This document shows, piece after piece, positions 9,790 through 22,162 of a DNA stretch of 64,000 bases. The notes beneath the pieces were generated by a model. The model did no database searches and was not told where the DNA came from. It was given only the letters and a program-made list of their open reading frames with translations. The translations under genes and the position numbers were made by a program. This DNA comes from Macrotis lagotis (Eukaryota; Chordata; Mammalia; Peramelemorphia; Peramelidae). The DNA is taken from positions 139,136,553 through 139,200,552 of the forward strand of contig NC_133663.1 in assembly GCF_037893015.1 (NCBI RefSeq), read 5' to 3'. Positions within the stretch are counted from its first letter, which is position 1. The number at the start of each line of letters is the position of its first letter.

Positions 9790-12042
9790 AAAAAAAAGTT
9801 GCTTCAGGGAGAATAAATATAGCAAATGTAAGAGCAAGTTCACTAAGTTTGCCAGAAAGTACATGTAAAAACAAATGAATGGACATAATCAGTGATATAA
9901 TGGTGAAAATTTAAAAATTAACTCTAATACTACATTATTAACTCTCTAACCTACATTATTAACATTTTATCAGTCACTTTCTTAAGTTTGGACAATCAAC
10001 AAAGTGATAAATCAATTCCTGATTTTGTAGCGTTTGTTTGAGTTCTAATGAAAATTTACCAACTGCTCTCAGCAGCTGGCATAAATTGCATATAATGCAA
10101 ATTATTTACATTGATAATATATAAATATATACATATATATATTCAAATTTATAGTTTGGTGGCAAGTATTCAGGCAAAATTTACAAAAAAGATTATAACT
10201 TCCAAATAATGCCTGATAACTAGTGAAAATAGAGATGGATTAGAATATGGAAGATTCAGATTCTGCTCCAAAACATAATCTTGACTATATTTATTTCCCT
10301 CTCGAATTCTCTGACTTTAAAAAAAATATTTCTAACATCTTTTCAGTTCCATGAATTATCAACTTAAGAACTATCAATCAAATCAGAAATATATTTTAAT
10401 TATTTAGCCATGTATAAATCCTTTCTTTTCATGACATAGGATCATAAGTTTAGCATTATAAAAGGCTATAGAAATCATCTAAATCAAGATTTTCATTTTA
10501 TACAAAGGAAAATGAGACCAAAAGAGATAATAATCTCAAGTTCATTGAGTTGGGTTTTAACCCATACTCATTGTTGCAAAATCAAGTGTTTTGGCCACTG
10601 CTCTATGTCTTTAGTAATTCATCTAGTACTCAAAAGCTGAAATAGCTTGTAGGTAGAAGGTATAGTTCTAGCTATCAGGTTCATATCCAGATTTGCCTTT
10701 GTTCTCAGCTCTACCTTAAGTCACATGAATCTTCAATAATTTATTATGTGAATCAAAGATAAGGAAAGGATTCTCAAGGTGGATGTCATGACAGATGTGA
10801 CTAGAAGAGAGCCTTTAAACGAAATTCAAAAGACAAAAACAAAATTATGAAACAATTATAAGTCAGAAGTTAGGTTGAATGAAATCTTGAATTGGATCCA
10901 CCTGACAAAATATTTCATTAAACTGCTAAAACAATTTAAAGGCATAAGAACAAGTTCTTGGTAATTTTGAATGTTTTATTAGATAACTAAGACTTGAATA
11001 CAACTAACTTTTATGTACCCAAAACTATAACTTCCATACAGAATGATATTTTTTCTGCCCTTATCTTTATTTTGCCATAATAATATGACATGTTAATGAC
11101 TTTTCAAATCCTTACCCTTTTCTGTACTCTTTTTTGTTCTCTTCTTGTCTTTCTATTTTTTCTATAATAGCCTAGGGTTATAGATGCCCTGAGTTCTGCC
11201 AACAGGCATATTGACATGTCAACCTAGGAGCATAAGAAGAGAGAATAGAAATATTTTTATAGTAATCAACTAATTTAAATTATTTTTTTCTTAGACTTCT
11301 TTTCAGTTGTTCCATGTTATACATGTGAAAAACAATGGACCAATCCAACCATATTATATGTGTTTTCAAGCATTTTCATAATATAGAAATGTATTTAAGG
11401 TCTGATGAGAATTTAGTTAAATGGTACTCAATTTGACTGTTTAATGTTATCACTTTAGTTCTTTAAAGCCATCAGGTTTTCTAGGCACAGTGCCAAACAT
11501 CCACTCTTGCCAAAGCTAATTTATTACATGATGCAGGCAAATACACTTTGGGAAACAAGGGTACTTTGTTGATTAAATTCATTTACTATCTGAATTTAAT
11601 ATAAAGAACAATTTGAAATTTAATGATTCATTAATTTGAGATATTTCTTTAGACATAAAAGTATATAGCTTTTTAGTATAAACTTACGTTTATATTTTTG
11701 CCTATATAAACAACTATTATGTATATATGCATGATTACTATATAGTAAACTGTAGGTATAGATACTTTAATATATATATGAACAATTGCAAATTACTTCC
11801 CCTAATTTCCAATGTTCATTATTTTGAAGCAAATTATTTGGAATTATAGTCATTAAATAGATGTTAAAATTCTATAATTCAATGAAATGTAGGTAATAAT
11901 TTCCAAGTTCATTATTTTGAAAAATAAAACTTAGAAAAAAGTAAAGTTAATTGTGTATGTTCTTTTTAAATCTACATGAATGCATCTTTTCCATCCAGGT
12001 ATTTTCATTTCAACTATTTCTCTGTTGTTCTACAACTAAAAC
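9790..12042. other. AT-rich unique region with one MIR remnant
   Basis: About 10440-10610 is a minus-strand MIR remnant ('ttttatacaaaggaaaatg', 'ttttaacccatactcattg'). The remainder, including the TA-rich stretch near 10105-10145, has no recognisable family or gene. A short L2-like start ('ctaaaacataagctcaat') appears at the left edge of the duplicated block. Confidence 0.35.
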
Positions 12043-12194
12043 ATAAGCTCAATAATATGTGGTTTCATTGCTTTTATACATTGTCTACTGAGCTATCCTT
12101 AGACAAATTGGTAGCAATTATGATCTGCTCCCACAGCTCAATTGCTGCACCTCCCTGATTTTGATAATGGACTGTGTAGTTAAGAAGACTTGAA

Positions 12195-12690
12195 ACTAGT
12201 TGAATACCCAGACACAAAGAGTATTAATGACTGGATTCTTGTCAGTTTGCCCAGAGGTCTTGTGAAATATTTTGTTGATCTATCTTTGGCCTTATTTTAT
12301 TAAGATTTTTTAACAAAGATTTAAGGAAATCATGATTGGCAAACATAATTTGTGCATGACATGAAGCTGGGAGAGTTAACCAATATATGAGATGAGATTC
12401 AGAATCCAGGAAAATTGCAGAAATTTAGGATGCTGAGTAAAATCAAATAAAATGAAATTTAATTGGGATAAATGTAAGAATTCCTTATCTGGGATTTTTA
12501 AAAATGTATGTATGTGTATGTCTATTTGTATATTAAAATTGATGAAGGGAATGTAACTAGAGGAAATTTATATAAAAATGAATTAGACATTTTGGTGTTC
12601 TCCAAGTTCAATATCAGGAATCAAAATAAAGTAATGATCAATATTTAATGAAAATTAGCCAGCATTAATATTAAAGTGTCCACAATAAAA
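12195..12690 (+). mobile_element. CR1/L3-like LINE fragment
   Basis: Sense remnant of a CR1-clade LINE reverse transcriptase region: 'tgacatgaagctgggagag' (parent form 'gatgacacaaagctgggag'), 'aaataaaatgaaatttaatt' and 'gggataaatgtaagaattc'. Preceded by 'ttggccttattttattaaga'. Old and broken. A second copy occurs at about 38600-39090 because of the block duplication. Confidence 0.6.
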
Positions 12691-12729
12691 TGCTCATGGA
12701 AGTTACATTGTATTTTTCTCTGATTAAAT

Positions 12730-12895
12730 TATGTTTATGACATATTATCATATCATATCATCATATCATGCCATATCACATTATATCACATCATATCACA
12801 CCATACCATATCATTATATATTATATGTTATATTATATTAATTATGTTATGTTATGTTATGTTATGTTATGTTATGTTATGTTATGTTATGTTAT
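12730..12895. repeat. Pentamer microsatellite: ATCAT-rich then (TTATG)n
   Basis: A degenerate 'atcatatc' tract (12745-12820) grades into about ten perfect TTATG units. The duplicate at 39150-39279 has about nine units, a length difference that arose after duplication. It codes Leu-Cys-Tyr-Val-Met repeats in a spurious frame. Confidence 0.93.
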
Positions 12896-13195
12896 ATATT
12901 TTTCTATTCCAAGGAAACACCACCACTGGTACTAATTAACTCTGGGCCATTTCTCTCCTCCTTTATTGGCTCAAGAACTAGGAAGACTGTCCCGATTGGG
13001 TTGTGGAGGGATAAACCAACTAATTACATTAAAAGGAGTAGAAATTAGAATAGCAATTATTATCTTCACAAATATAAGGAGCCAAATATTTAATATCATT
13101 CTTTCAAAATAAAATAATTATTTAATAGATGAATGCATTATAATCTACAAAAAAGGAAGTTATGGTTAATTAAATGTTATTTCCATAAAATACAT

Positions 13196-13200
<5 letters not shown>

Positions 13201-13241
<41 letters not shown>
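13201..13241. repeat. (TA)n microsatellite
   Basis: TA run followed by 'cacacata'. The corresponding run in the duplicate (39594-39638) has a different length and lacks the CACA edge. Confidence 0.9.
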
Positions 13242-13249
<8 letters not shown>

Positions 13250-13569
13250 TTATATATGAACTTTCAGGGAAGGAATTATATGATATAATGGTAAAATGCT
13301 TAACAGAGAGAAAAATAGTTTCTCGCAACAACTATTCATAGTCAAGCAAAACAAATGGGGTAAAGTAGAGGAGTCATTCACATGGGCAGTTCTCAAGTAC
13401 AGAAGAATGAGATTACATTACTGAAGAATAAGAATAATATAATATTAACAAAATACAATTTTAAATAAATAATAAAGCATAGATAAGGTTTATGTGATTT
13501 TCTAAGTCAATATCCTTAAGTTTGATTTTCTTTTTTAAATATAATAGCAAGTTTCTTTTCTTAAAATAA

Positions 13570-14345
13570 TATTTTTCTGTTTCTTTTTAAAATAATATTT
13601 AATTGTTTTCCAAATTACTTTTAGAGACAATTTTTAACATTCATATTTTTAAAAAATGAGTTCTAAATTCTCTCCCTTCATTTCCTCCTTCTCTTCCCTG
13701 AGTTGTTAAGCAATTTGATTTAGGTTATGTATGATCATGAACGTCACATTTCCATATTATTTATGATTTGAAAGAAAAGACAGAAACATGCAGACAAAAA
13801 TAAAATGAAAAAATAGTGTACTTCAATCTTCATTAAAGCTCTATATATTTCTCTGGATGTAGATAGCTCTGGTGTAGTGCTTATCATGTGACCTTTAGAA
13901 TTAACTTAGATCTTTTAACTGATCAGAATAGCTAAGTAATTCACTATTGATCATCATACTTTATGACTATTATTGAATATGATATTGACTTGGTTCTGCT
14001 CTCTTCACTTTGCATCAGTTCATGTAAGTCTTTCCAAAGTTTTTGATATTAAGCCTGCTTCTCATTTTGTACAGAACATTATTTATTATTCATTACATTC
14101 ATATACTGCAACTTGTTCAGCCTTTCCCCAATTGTTAGACAGCCCTTGAATTTCTTATTTTTTTTGACCTCATAAAAAATTATCACACATTTTTTTGTAC
14201 AAATAAGTTCTTCCCACATCCACTCCCCTCCTCCTTTGAAAATAGTTTTGGGATACACACCTAATAATTATATTGTTGGGTTCAAAGGGAATGCACAATT
14301 TTAAAGCCCTTTGGGCATAGTATTAAATTGCTCTAAAAAATGGTT
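13570..14345 (-). mobile_element. L1 3' end, antisense
   Basis: Marsupial L1 3' portion in antisense: 'ttgttttccaaattacttt', 'aattctctcccttcatttc', 'ttgcatcagttcatgtaag', 'acttgttcagcctttcccc', 'gccctttgggcatag'. It runs through the right boundary of duplicated block A without a break. Stopped near 14345 by a tRNA-headed SINE relic. Confidence 0.85.
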
Positions 14346-14441
14346 TAAAGGACAGGTATTAAATGTCTGAGACTAGATTTGAATTTAGGTCCTCTTGACT
14401 CCAGGATCAATGCTCTATCCACTGTGTCACCTAGATGTACC
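14346..14441 (-). repeat. Old tRNA-headed SINE relic
   Basis: Antisense SINE head: 'ttaaatgtctgagactag', 'ttgactccaggatcaatgc', 'tctatccactgtgtcacc'. More diverged than the WSINE1-like copies and short. Confidence 0.7.
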
Positions 14442-14785
14442 ATAAACCCCTCTTTTTTTTTATTGTGCTGCTCTAGAATTAATTTTGTAGCATTAATTTG
14501 GTTGGAGGTAAATTTCATTGAATTCAGGTGACTTTCTGCCTTATTTACCCATTTTGACTTTGACTCAGTGACTCTTGTTTCTACATGAGTTTGACATCAA
14601 TGAGATGTAGAATGAGAGGGCATGGAAATAAACTTCTACTTTCAAAATAATATAGAAAAATGGGAATACCACAATTCTCAAATGTTACATGGACTCACAG
14701 TTGTGGTCACTGTATTATTAATTTTACCTAACTGCTTTACTCTGTTTCAAAAAACATCCTTGTGAGAATAATATGTTAATAACTG
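14442..14785. other. Unclassified segment between L1 pieces
   Basis: About 340 bp between two minus-strand L1 segments. It does not match the ORF2 3' sequence expected here, so the L1 has lost or replaced roughly this part. No coding signal. Confidence 0.3.
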
Positions 14786-17770
14786 TAGTTAATCTATTCC
14801 AATTGTCTACTATTCTTTTTTCTAATGGATTACTTCTTTCTAATGCAGTATAAGATCCACAGTATGAGATCTGGTACTGCTAGGGCTTCTTCCTTCACCT
14901 TTATTTTTGTTTATTCCTTTAAGAGTTTTCATTTTATTTTGTTCTTCAAAATAAATTTTGCTATTATTTTTAGTAGCTCAGTCCAATAATTCTTTTGTGT
15001 TTTGATTGGTATGGCACTGAAAAATAAAACTAATTTAAGTTGAACTGTCAATTTTATTATATTGGTTCAGCCTACCCATGAGAAATTACTATTTCTAATT
15101 ATTCAGATCTGACTTTATTTGTGTGAAAACTGTTTTGTAATTAGATTCAAATGATCCCTGCAGTAATTTTAAATGAAATTGTTCTTTCTATCTTTTCCTC
15201 CTAGATTTAGTTACTAATATATAGAAATGATGATGATTTATGTGAATTTGTTTTACATTCTGGAACTTAGCTATTACTTAATTGTATCAACTAATTTTCT
15301 TAGTCTCTTCTCTAAGATTTACTAAGTATACCATCATATTTGCAAAGAATGCTAATTTTGTTTCCTTATTGCCTATTCTAATTCTTTCAATTTCTTTTTC
15401 TTCTCTTTTTTTTGTCATACTTTGCATTTCAAAGACAATATAGAATAGTAGTGATGACATTGGGTATTCTAGCTTGACTCTTGATCTTATTGGAGGTACT
15501 GCTCACTGGCACTTTTCGATTGATACTACTTTATCATTTGAAGGAAAATTCAAATTGTTCTAATGCTTTCTAGTGCAATCAATGCTGCACTTTATTAAAA
15601 GTTTTGGATTTTTTGCAATTTTTGAGATAATCATATATTTTTGTCAGTTTTTTTGTGATTAATGATGCTAATAGTTTTCTAATATTGAACCAATCCTCCA
15701 TTTTTGGTATGAATTCCAGCTGCTCATGATGTATGATTTTTGTGATTTTTGCTATATTCTCTTTGCTAGTGTTTTATTTAACCATCTTGAATCAGTATTC
15801 ATAAGGGAAATTGCTTTTTAGTTTTAATTCTGCTAATCATTGCCTTAATTTAATCTTTATTTCATTTTTGATAATATTAATCTTTTTGTCTTTATTTTTT
15901 TAAAAATCAAATTAACCAACTGTTTATCTAATTTGTTTTCTGATGAAACCAACTCCAAGTTCTATTTATTAGTTCAATAGTTTTCTTATTCTCTAATTTG
16001 GTTTTTCTGGATTTCTAATTTATTTTTTAATTATTTTTAGTTTTTTTATTTCACTCTTTCTCTATTTTGTTAAGTATTTAAAGAAAAAAAAATTCCCTAA
16101 GCACTGCTTTGGCTGCATCCAATAAATTTTGCTTTGTCTGTCCACTGTTTACATGCTCTTTAGTGAAATTATTGATTTAGTGAAAGTACTGATTTAAGAA
16201 TTTGTGCTTTACTCACTCATTCTTTAAGATTGCTTTGTTTACAATTAATTTTTAATTTATGCTTTCAAAGCCTATTACTGAATATAATATTTATTACATT
16301 ATGATATGGAAAGGCATGCATTTGATATTTCTGCTTATCTTCTTTTGGTTGTAAGATTTTCATGCCCTGATACATAGTTCATTTTTGGGAAGGAGTCATA
16401 TATAGCTGTGGAAAATGTATATTCCTTTTTATTTCCTTTTAATTTTTTCAACAATTCTGTCATCTAACTTTTGTAAAATTTTATTCAGCTCTTTAATTAT
16501 TGTTTATTTTATGATTATAACTATGTAATTGTGAGAGGGGAATATTCAGGCAGAGTTTTACTTTTTACTTCTTATAATTCATTTAACATTTCCATTCATT
16601 TGAATGCTAAACCATTGGGTGTATAATTTTACTACTTATAATAATTCATATTCTATGATATCTTTTAACAAAATGTAATTTCCCTACTTAACTTTTTCAC
16701 TTATATCTAATTTTGCCTTTATCTCAGCTGAAGAATAATAGATTCCCCTACAGCCTCTTAATTTTACTGTGCATGCTTTTCCATTTCAAGGATTTGTCTT
16801 AGAAACAACATATTGACTGATTATAATTTTTAATTCATTATTCTATCTAATTTCATTTTATGACTAACTTTATCCTCTTCACATTCACAGCTATAAATAC
16901 TCTGTATTTTCCCTTGATTTTCCTTCTTTCTTTTAATCATGTTTCATCTCAAAAATCTTTTTTTACCTCTGACAACTTCCTCCCTTAATCTGCCCTTCCT
17001 TCAATCAGTCTCCCCCTCCATTTCTTTTAAATTCTTCTCTTCCTCTTCTCCTATAATTTAAGATAGATTTCTATATCCAAGTGTGTATTATTTCCTCTTT
17101 TAGTTAATCCTGTGAATATTAAGCATTACCAAGCATTCTCCAACCCTCATTTCCCCAACACTGAAAAAAAATTCTTTTCATGCATCTTTTATGTGAGATG
17201 TTTTTCCTCTTCTTTCTCCTCTTCCCATATCTGATATTTCCTTTTTTTTACCTTTTATTTTGTTTTTTAAAATCTTTTAACTATTGTCATCTCATATCCA
17301 TGTCCACTGTCTGTATCTATACTACTCTTAATAATGATTAATTTCTTAGGAGCTAGTAGTATCATTTTCCCAAATAGGAATATAAACAGGTTAAAGCTTA
17401 TTAAATCCCTTATGTCATCTCTTTCTTGTTTATCATACATAATATGTTTCTCTTGAGTCTCATAAGCCAAATTTTCTAATCAGCTCTGGTCTTTTCATTG
17501 GCAATAACTGAAAGTCCAATATTTCTTTAAATATTCATTTTCCTCTTAAAATTCATTCAGGTTTACTGGGTAGGTTATTCTTGATTTCCTAAATCCTTTC
17601 TGTTACAGAATTTTATATTCTAGGCCATTCAGTCCTTTAAAATGAAAACTGTTAAATCAAATGTCATCTGACAATTTCATGGAAAAATTAGGCTCTGTTT
17701 CTCCAGTAGTTTGGTTACTGTTCTAAGCTTCAGGTTTTTTATGCTGATGTTTTCAGACATGGTTCTAGGT
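14786..17770 (-). pseudogene. Old near-complete L1: ORF2 then ORF1 C-terminus
   Basis: Antisense L1 ORF2, readable in order from the C-terminal side: 'agatctggtactgctaggg', 'gattggtatggcactgaa', 'cagatctgactttatttgtg', 'tattgcctattctaattc', 'aatcaaattaaccaactg', then the endonuclease-side region to about 17400. At 17460-17720 the antisense of the ORF1p C-terminal domain follows ('ctctggtcttttcattgg', 'gggtaggttattcttg'), so the element spans both ORFs. ORF2p would supply endonuclease and reverse transcriptase. Frames are heavily broken and the longest open pieces are under 70 codons. Its 3' end is the fragment at 13570-14345. Confidence 0.75.
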
Positions 17771-18740
17771 GTCTCTAGGTTTTCGGTGCTTCCAATATGA
17801 TAAGGTATTTTCAGCAGTAGGTGAATGACTAGATCTTAGGGTCTGATAATAAATAGTTTCACATTATTTTCAAAGGAGGCTTCCACTGGGTTGTTTCAGT
17901 AAACAAAAATAATTCTTCTCCCCTATGTACTTGGCACATAGTAGGTTTTTGATGTGTTCACTGAATGACTTTTATAGTGACAAAATAATGAAAAAAAAGA
18001 AAATTTCCATCTTTACACTGGAAAACAGCTTTCTAGAACCTAATTTCTATTTAACATCTTTTTTGTTAATTTAACAAAATTAGATCAAATTTAATAATTT
18101 ATTCAAAATGTTAGTATTAAGAAAAATTGTAATTTCTAAAGGCATTTCCTTATAATTTTAGATTTTTAATAGATATAACTTTTTTCAACTAAAATTTTCT
18201 ACCTTTGCCCTTCAATCACCTACCATTTCATTTCTTCTCAAAGAATTAAGGTAGTAATTCAAACTAAAAGCTTTGGTATTTTTAGCATATATCTATATTT
18301 CTAAAAATTCCATTAGGATTATATTCACAGTAGATTAACTTCTGTAAAGTTTTGATATTTAAATTACATTTATTGACTAACATGGAGTGGGACATTTATG
18401 ATCTCAGAAACTAGTTTTAGAGGAGAAAGTGTTTACTATTTTGTAGCATATTTATAAACTTTTTGAAACAGATTCCCTGTTGTTTGACTCTATTTGCCAA
18501 TTTCAGATTTATAGCCATACAATATAGTTCTAAAATGGAGAAAACAAATAAACAAATATCTCTCCTTTTTTGTTCAGCTAAGATTCTACCACAGTACTAC
18601 TTGATCTTTGCTCATCTCTAATCAAGTATTAAGAAATAGCAAGGAGACAATTTTACATAACTGCTCTGCCTTCCCATCTCCCTTACACTTTTACTTTTTG
18701 TACCCCATCCTCTCCTTTCCATATTCCCTTCATATGCTGT
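17771..18740. other. AT-rich unique region
   Basis: A short L2-like end ('cttggcacatagtaggtttt') sits at 17930-17970. Otherwise no recognisable repeat or gene. Confidence 0.35.
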
Positions 18741-18862
18741 CTTCCTCTATTAGAATAGTAAATCAATTAAAATATGGACCATCTTGATTTCTTACTTTTT
18801 CTATCCCCCAATGTTTAGTTCAGTGACAAACATGCGGTGTAATAAATGTTTCCTCTTTGTAT
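18740..18862 (+). repeat. L2-like LINE 3' end
   Basis: 'aaatatggaccatcttgatt', 'tatcccccaatgtttagttc' and 'gtaataaatgtttcctctt' follow the L2 3' terminus pattern. Directly followed by a short (TCTA)n tract (18862-18880). Confidence 0.5.
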
Positions 18863-18880
18863 TCTATCTATCTATCTATC

Positions 18881-20080
18881 TAATTTATCATCTGGGGACT
18901 TTGAAATATACCAATAATATTTTGATAATAGAAGACCCCCTTAAAATCCATTCCAAACATAGTATCTCAGGGTGGTTTAAAACAAAACTCTTCTACTCTA
19001 GTTTTTCCCCTAAAAAAGGGGAGATATTTTAGTGTTTTTATAATAACTGGTGTGACAAATCATTTCCAGCTTCTTTTATGCTGCTGGGTTTTTGAACATT
19101 TAAAAAACACACTTATTTTTTGATTCATAATAATCAAATAAAACTATAGTAGTTTACTACTCCATAGAGAGTATGCTACATAAAATTATTCCATTGAGCA
19201 CACTATGAAACATATATACTTTGGAAAAGGCATTGTTATCTCACTTTTCATAGCACTATTTTACCTACAAAAGAAAAGAAACATTAATTCTCATGTGCAT
19301 CTATATAATTGTGGCATATATATTCTTTAAAGTGCTTAAAAAACATTTCAGTTTCACACACAATTAGTTGAAAGCATTTTCCAGAGTGCCTATAGTAAAT
19401 AACATGACACTAAACAAGGTAATCAGTTCAAATAAATATCTATCACATCTAGGAGAAAAACATCAGCCTCAAAACAAAGTTGTTTGAACATATGGCTTCC
19501 TTCTCAATCCACTGTTTTGGTCATATGTAAACATAGTATTTTTTCTGATCACTATGTGTAGAATAGGAGGTAAAAAACAAAGTCTTTTGCTCAACAACTG
19601 AGTATATGCATTTGATTTTAAAAAAACATACATTTTTCTATATAGCAGCCATGATTTCTGAATAGAACTTTGACACTGAAGAAAATAAAATTATGGAAAG
19701 GGAGGGTTAGGGAGAGAATTGGCTGGAACAGTGAGATTTCTATTGGTTGCAGATGGAAGGGTTGAGAGATCAGGTAGAAAATATAAAAACCTGGAGAGAA
19801 AGGTTATGAATTTAATTAGTTAGAAATGAATAAACAGTAATTGTTAGAGAAAAAAGATAGCTCCCCTGGATTCACAAAAGTACATAATCATCCAAAATGA
19901 AAAATAAGAATAAGTAATGGAAAATATTGATTTCCTCAAATCCTTAATGACATAGATTGGATAAGGCCTCCACAAAAAAGAAGTTCCTATTTGAGAAAAT
20001 TTTGTGAGGAATCCTCAAAAGTCAACTGATTCATTTTATTTATTTCACTTCAACAACCTTTTTTTTAAAATTCCTGTTAT
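18881..20080. other. Unique AT-rich sequence
   Basis: No repeat family or coding signal recognised over about 1.2 kb. Confidence 0.3.
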
Positions 20081-20167
20081 AAGCCAGGTGTTTTACTAGG
20101 GAGTAGGAAAAGAAAGATGAATCTGAAACCTCTGTTGTTTTCATGGAACTTACATTCTATTGAGGTA

Positions 20168-20222
<55 letters not shown>

Positions 20223-20790
20223 TTTAGTAAATATTAAAATGACAAAAAAATCAATACAATACTGTAATTGGGAGAACTAACAAATGAAGGGATTAGGAAT
20301 ATTCTTTTGTACAAGGTGTCACTTGAACCTGGAAGGAAGTCAGGGATTCTAAAAAGGGGAAAGACCCAAAAGGACTAGAATCCCAGAAATTAAGGTCAAC
20401 CCATGCAAAGACAGAGATGTGCAATGAAATGCTGTATACAGGGAAAGCATGGCTGGACTGACAGACTGTGAAGCACTGAAAACATATTGAATAATCCACC
20501 TGCAAAAATAAATGGAAACCAAATTGTGGAGCATCTTAAATTTTTGAGAAACTATTTTGTATTTTATTCGAGAGGCAATTGCAGTCCAATGAAGTGTTTT
20601 GAACAGGAAAGTGAAAAGACATAACTGTGCCTTACAAATATCATTTTTGCGGCTTTGTTTAGTATAGATTGCAGAGGGAAGAGATAAGAGATAGGGAGAT
20701 TAATAATGAATCTATTACAGTAATCTAAAAAAGATGGTCCTGAGAGGCTGAATTAAAATGTGAGAGAAGGGCACTGATGGTACGTCGTGC
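20080..20790 (+). repeat. Ancient interspersed repeat, unnamed
   Basis: Carries 'catggaacttacattcta', 'gcaaagacagagatgtgc' and 'ttttattcgagaggcaattg', then 'aacaggaaagtgaaaagac' and 'ctattacagtaatct'. The same themes recur at 52370-53250 and weakly at 5360-5560. The layout is that of a widespread old mammalian repeat that I cannot name with confidence. Interrupted by an (AAT)n run at 20168-20222. Confidence 0.5.
20168..20222. repeat. (AAT)n microsatellite
   Basis: Perfect AAT run of about 18 units. Confidence 0.95.
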
Positions 20791-20847
20791 TGTGAGAAAT
20801 GAAAGGATCATAAAGCAAAAAAAAAAGGATCAAAAAGCATAAAGAAT

Positions 20848-21285
20848 AATTGAGACACAAAAATGAGTTTCAAATCTTCTGTAACCTTTAATATTTGAAT
20901 TTAAGTACAAAGGACTCTTGAAAAGGAATAGAGGTGTTAGACAAGATGGTGGAAAAAATTATATTATAGGAAATAATTTCAAATTTAAGAGAAAATCAAA
21001 TGGTTTCTAATTAACTCAGAAAGGATTATCATCATGACTTGAAAAATAAGTTCATCTCTTTGTGTTGATCCATTGTTTTCTTGTTGATTTATTCATTTTC
21101 TGTATTAAGGTGTTGTCTTTACTTGAGTGACTAGAGGTAGAAACATTAATCAAAACCCATCCTCCATAACTTAGAGAGTAGAAAATAATCAATATGGAAA
21201 CCAAGGAAAGAGCAGAAGAAACTACATGACTGACAGAGGAAAGTGATAAAGACCTTATAGAAGGAATAAGAATAGTCATAGACCT
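20848..21285 (+). repeat. Old local direct repeat, copy 1
   Basis: About 435 bp repeated at 21594-22027. Shared blocks include 'gtgttgtctttacttgagtg', 'aaacattaatcaaaaccc' and 'tatggaaaccaag'. Identity is roughly 80% by eye. The 126-codon minus-strand frame over this copy is probably incidental. Confidence 0.85.
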
Positions 21286-21593
21286 TTTGGAAATGAAAAT
21301 CTTCTTGTAAAGAACCAAGAAACTGGATAAGCCTAATGAACATGTTATAACTTTTACTAATATATTAAGTATATTAGGATATATCATTAACCAAATATGA
21401 TAGGCTAGTTCTATACCTTTGTGATCCTTCACTTTTGTAAATATAATAGCTAATAATATTTCTTCTAACCAAAATTACAATTCACAAGTTACAGATTATT
21501 CAGGATTAATTTGTTCATTACAAAAATAAAATTTGATCGCTGTCTGAAAGACTTGAAAACAAATAGAAGAAAAATGGTGATATGTTGTGGAGG

Positions 21594-22027
21594 AAGTGAG
21601 GCACACAAATGACTTTCAATTCTTCTGTAACAATGTTCTAATTTAAATCCAAAGAACCCTTGAATAGCAAAAGAGGTATTAGCCAAGAGTGAAAAATAAC
21701 TTATGGCATAGTAAATGGTTATAATTTAAGAGAAAGTGAAATGGTTTCAAAGTAACTCAGAAAAGATTATGATCATGACTTTAAAAAAATATTCATCTCT
21801 TGGTGTTAGTTGCTTGCTTTGTTGTTGACATTCATTTTCTGTATTAAAGTGTTGTCTTTACTTGAGTGACTAGAAGCAGAAACATTAATCAAAACCCTAA
21901 CTCCCTAACTTAGGGAATAGAAAATAATCGATATGGAAACCAAGCAAAGAGCAGAAGAAAACTAGGCATGATTGACAGAGGAAGGGAATTAAGAGCTTAA
22001 AGAAAGAGTAAAAATAGTTATATAAGT
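21594..22027 (+). repeat. Old local direct repeat, copy 2
   Basis: Partner of 20848-21285, offset about 746 bp, with 310 bp of unrelated sequence between. Could be a tandem duplication or the long terminal repeats of an old non-autonomous element; no TG...CA ends or primer-binding site were recognised. Confidence 0.85.
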
Positions 22028-22074
22028 GTATGAATTTCCAACTTCAGTCAAGTAAGAGAGCAAAGACTGGAGTT

Positions 22075-22162
22075 GACATCAGGGGTCTTGGATTAAAGAC
22101 TAAGATTCACCATGAACATATGATCTTGGGCCTTAGGTTCCTCATTTATACTATGATGATAT
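22075..22162 (+). repeat. MIR-like SINE, left part, split by LTR
   Basis: 'gtcttggattaaagactaag', 'atgatcttgggccttagg', 'ttcctcatttatactatgatg'. The CORE-SINE continues after the LTR at about 22780-22850 ('gagtagataatctctatgg'). Confidence 0.6.

Larger units (their letters stand above)
12043..13829 (+). repeat. Duplicated block, parental copy A
   Basis: 1787-bp block repeated in direct orientation at 38447-40215, about 26.4 kb downstream. By eye it is about 97-98% identical outside microsatellites. It contains CR1/L3-like LINE sequence (about 12200-12690), an ATCAT/TTATG pentamer microsatellite, a (TA)n run and the 3' end of a minus-strand L1. At the right edge that L1 continues unbroken past 13829 to about 14345, whereas copy B stops at the same base. 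This marks A as the older, source locus. A lacks an 18-bp stretch that B keeps, next to a 'tcaaaa' direct repeat, which looks like a slippage deletion in A. Confidence 0.93.

Noticed and set aside
12841..12895. Regular short repeats resembling an array
   Set aside because: A 5-bp tandem microsatellite without spacers; not a CRISPR array, and the host is a vertebrate.
12854..13048. 64-codon frame starting with Met-Leu-Cys-Tyr-Val repeats, also at 39237-39431
   Set aside because: Translation of the TTATG microsatellite plus flanking duplicated DNA. The same frame in both copies reflects duplication, not selection.
21052..21432. 126-codon minus-strand frame
   Set aside because: Lies over an old direct repeat; the second copy of the repeat does not keep the frame and the composition is low-complexity Ser/Leu/Ile.
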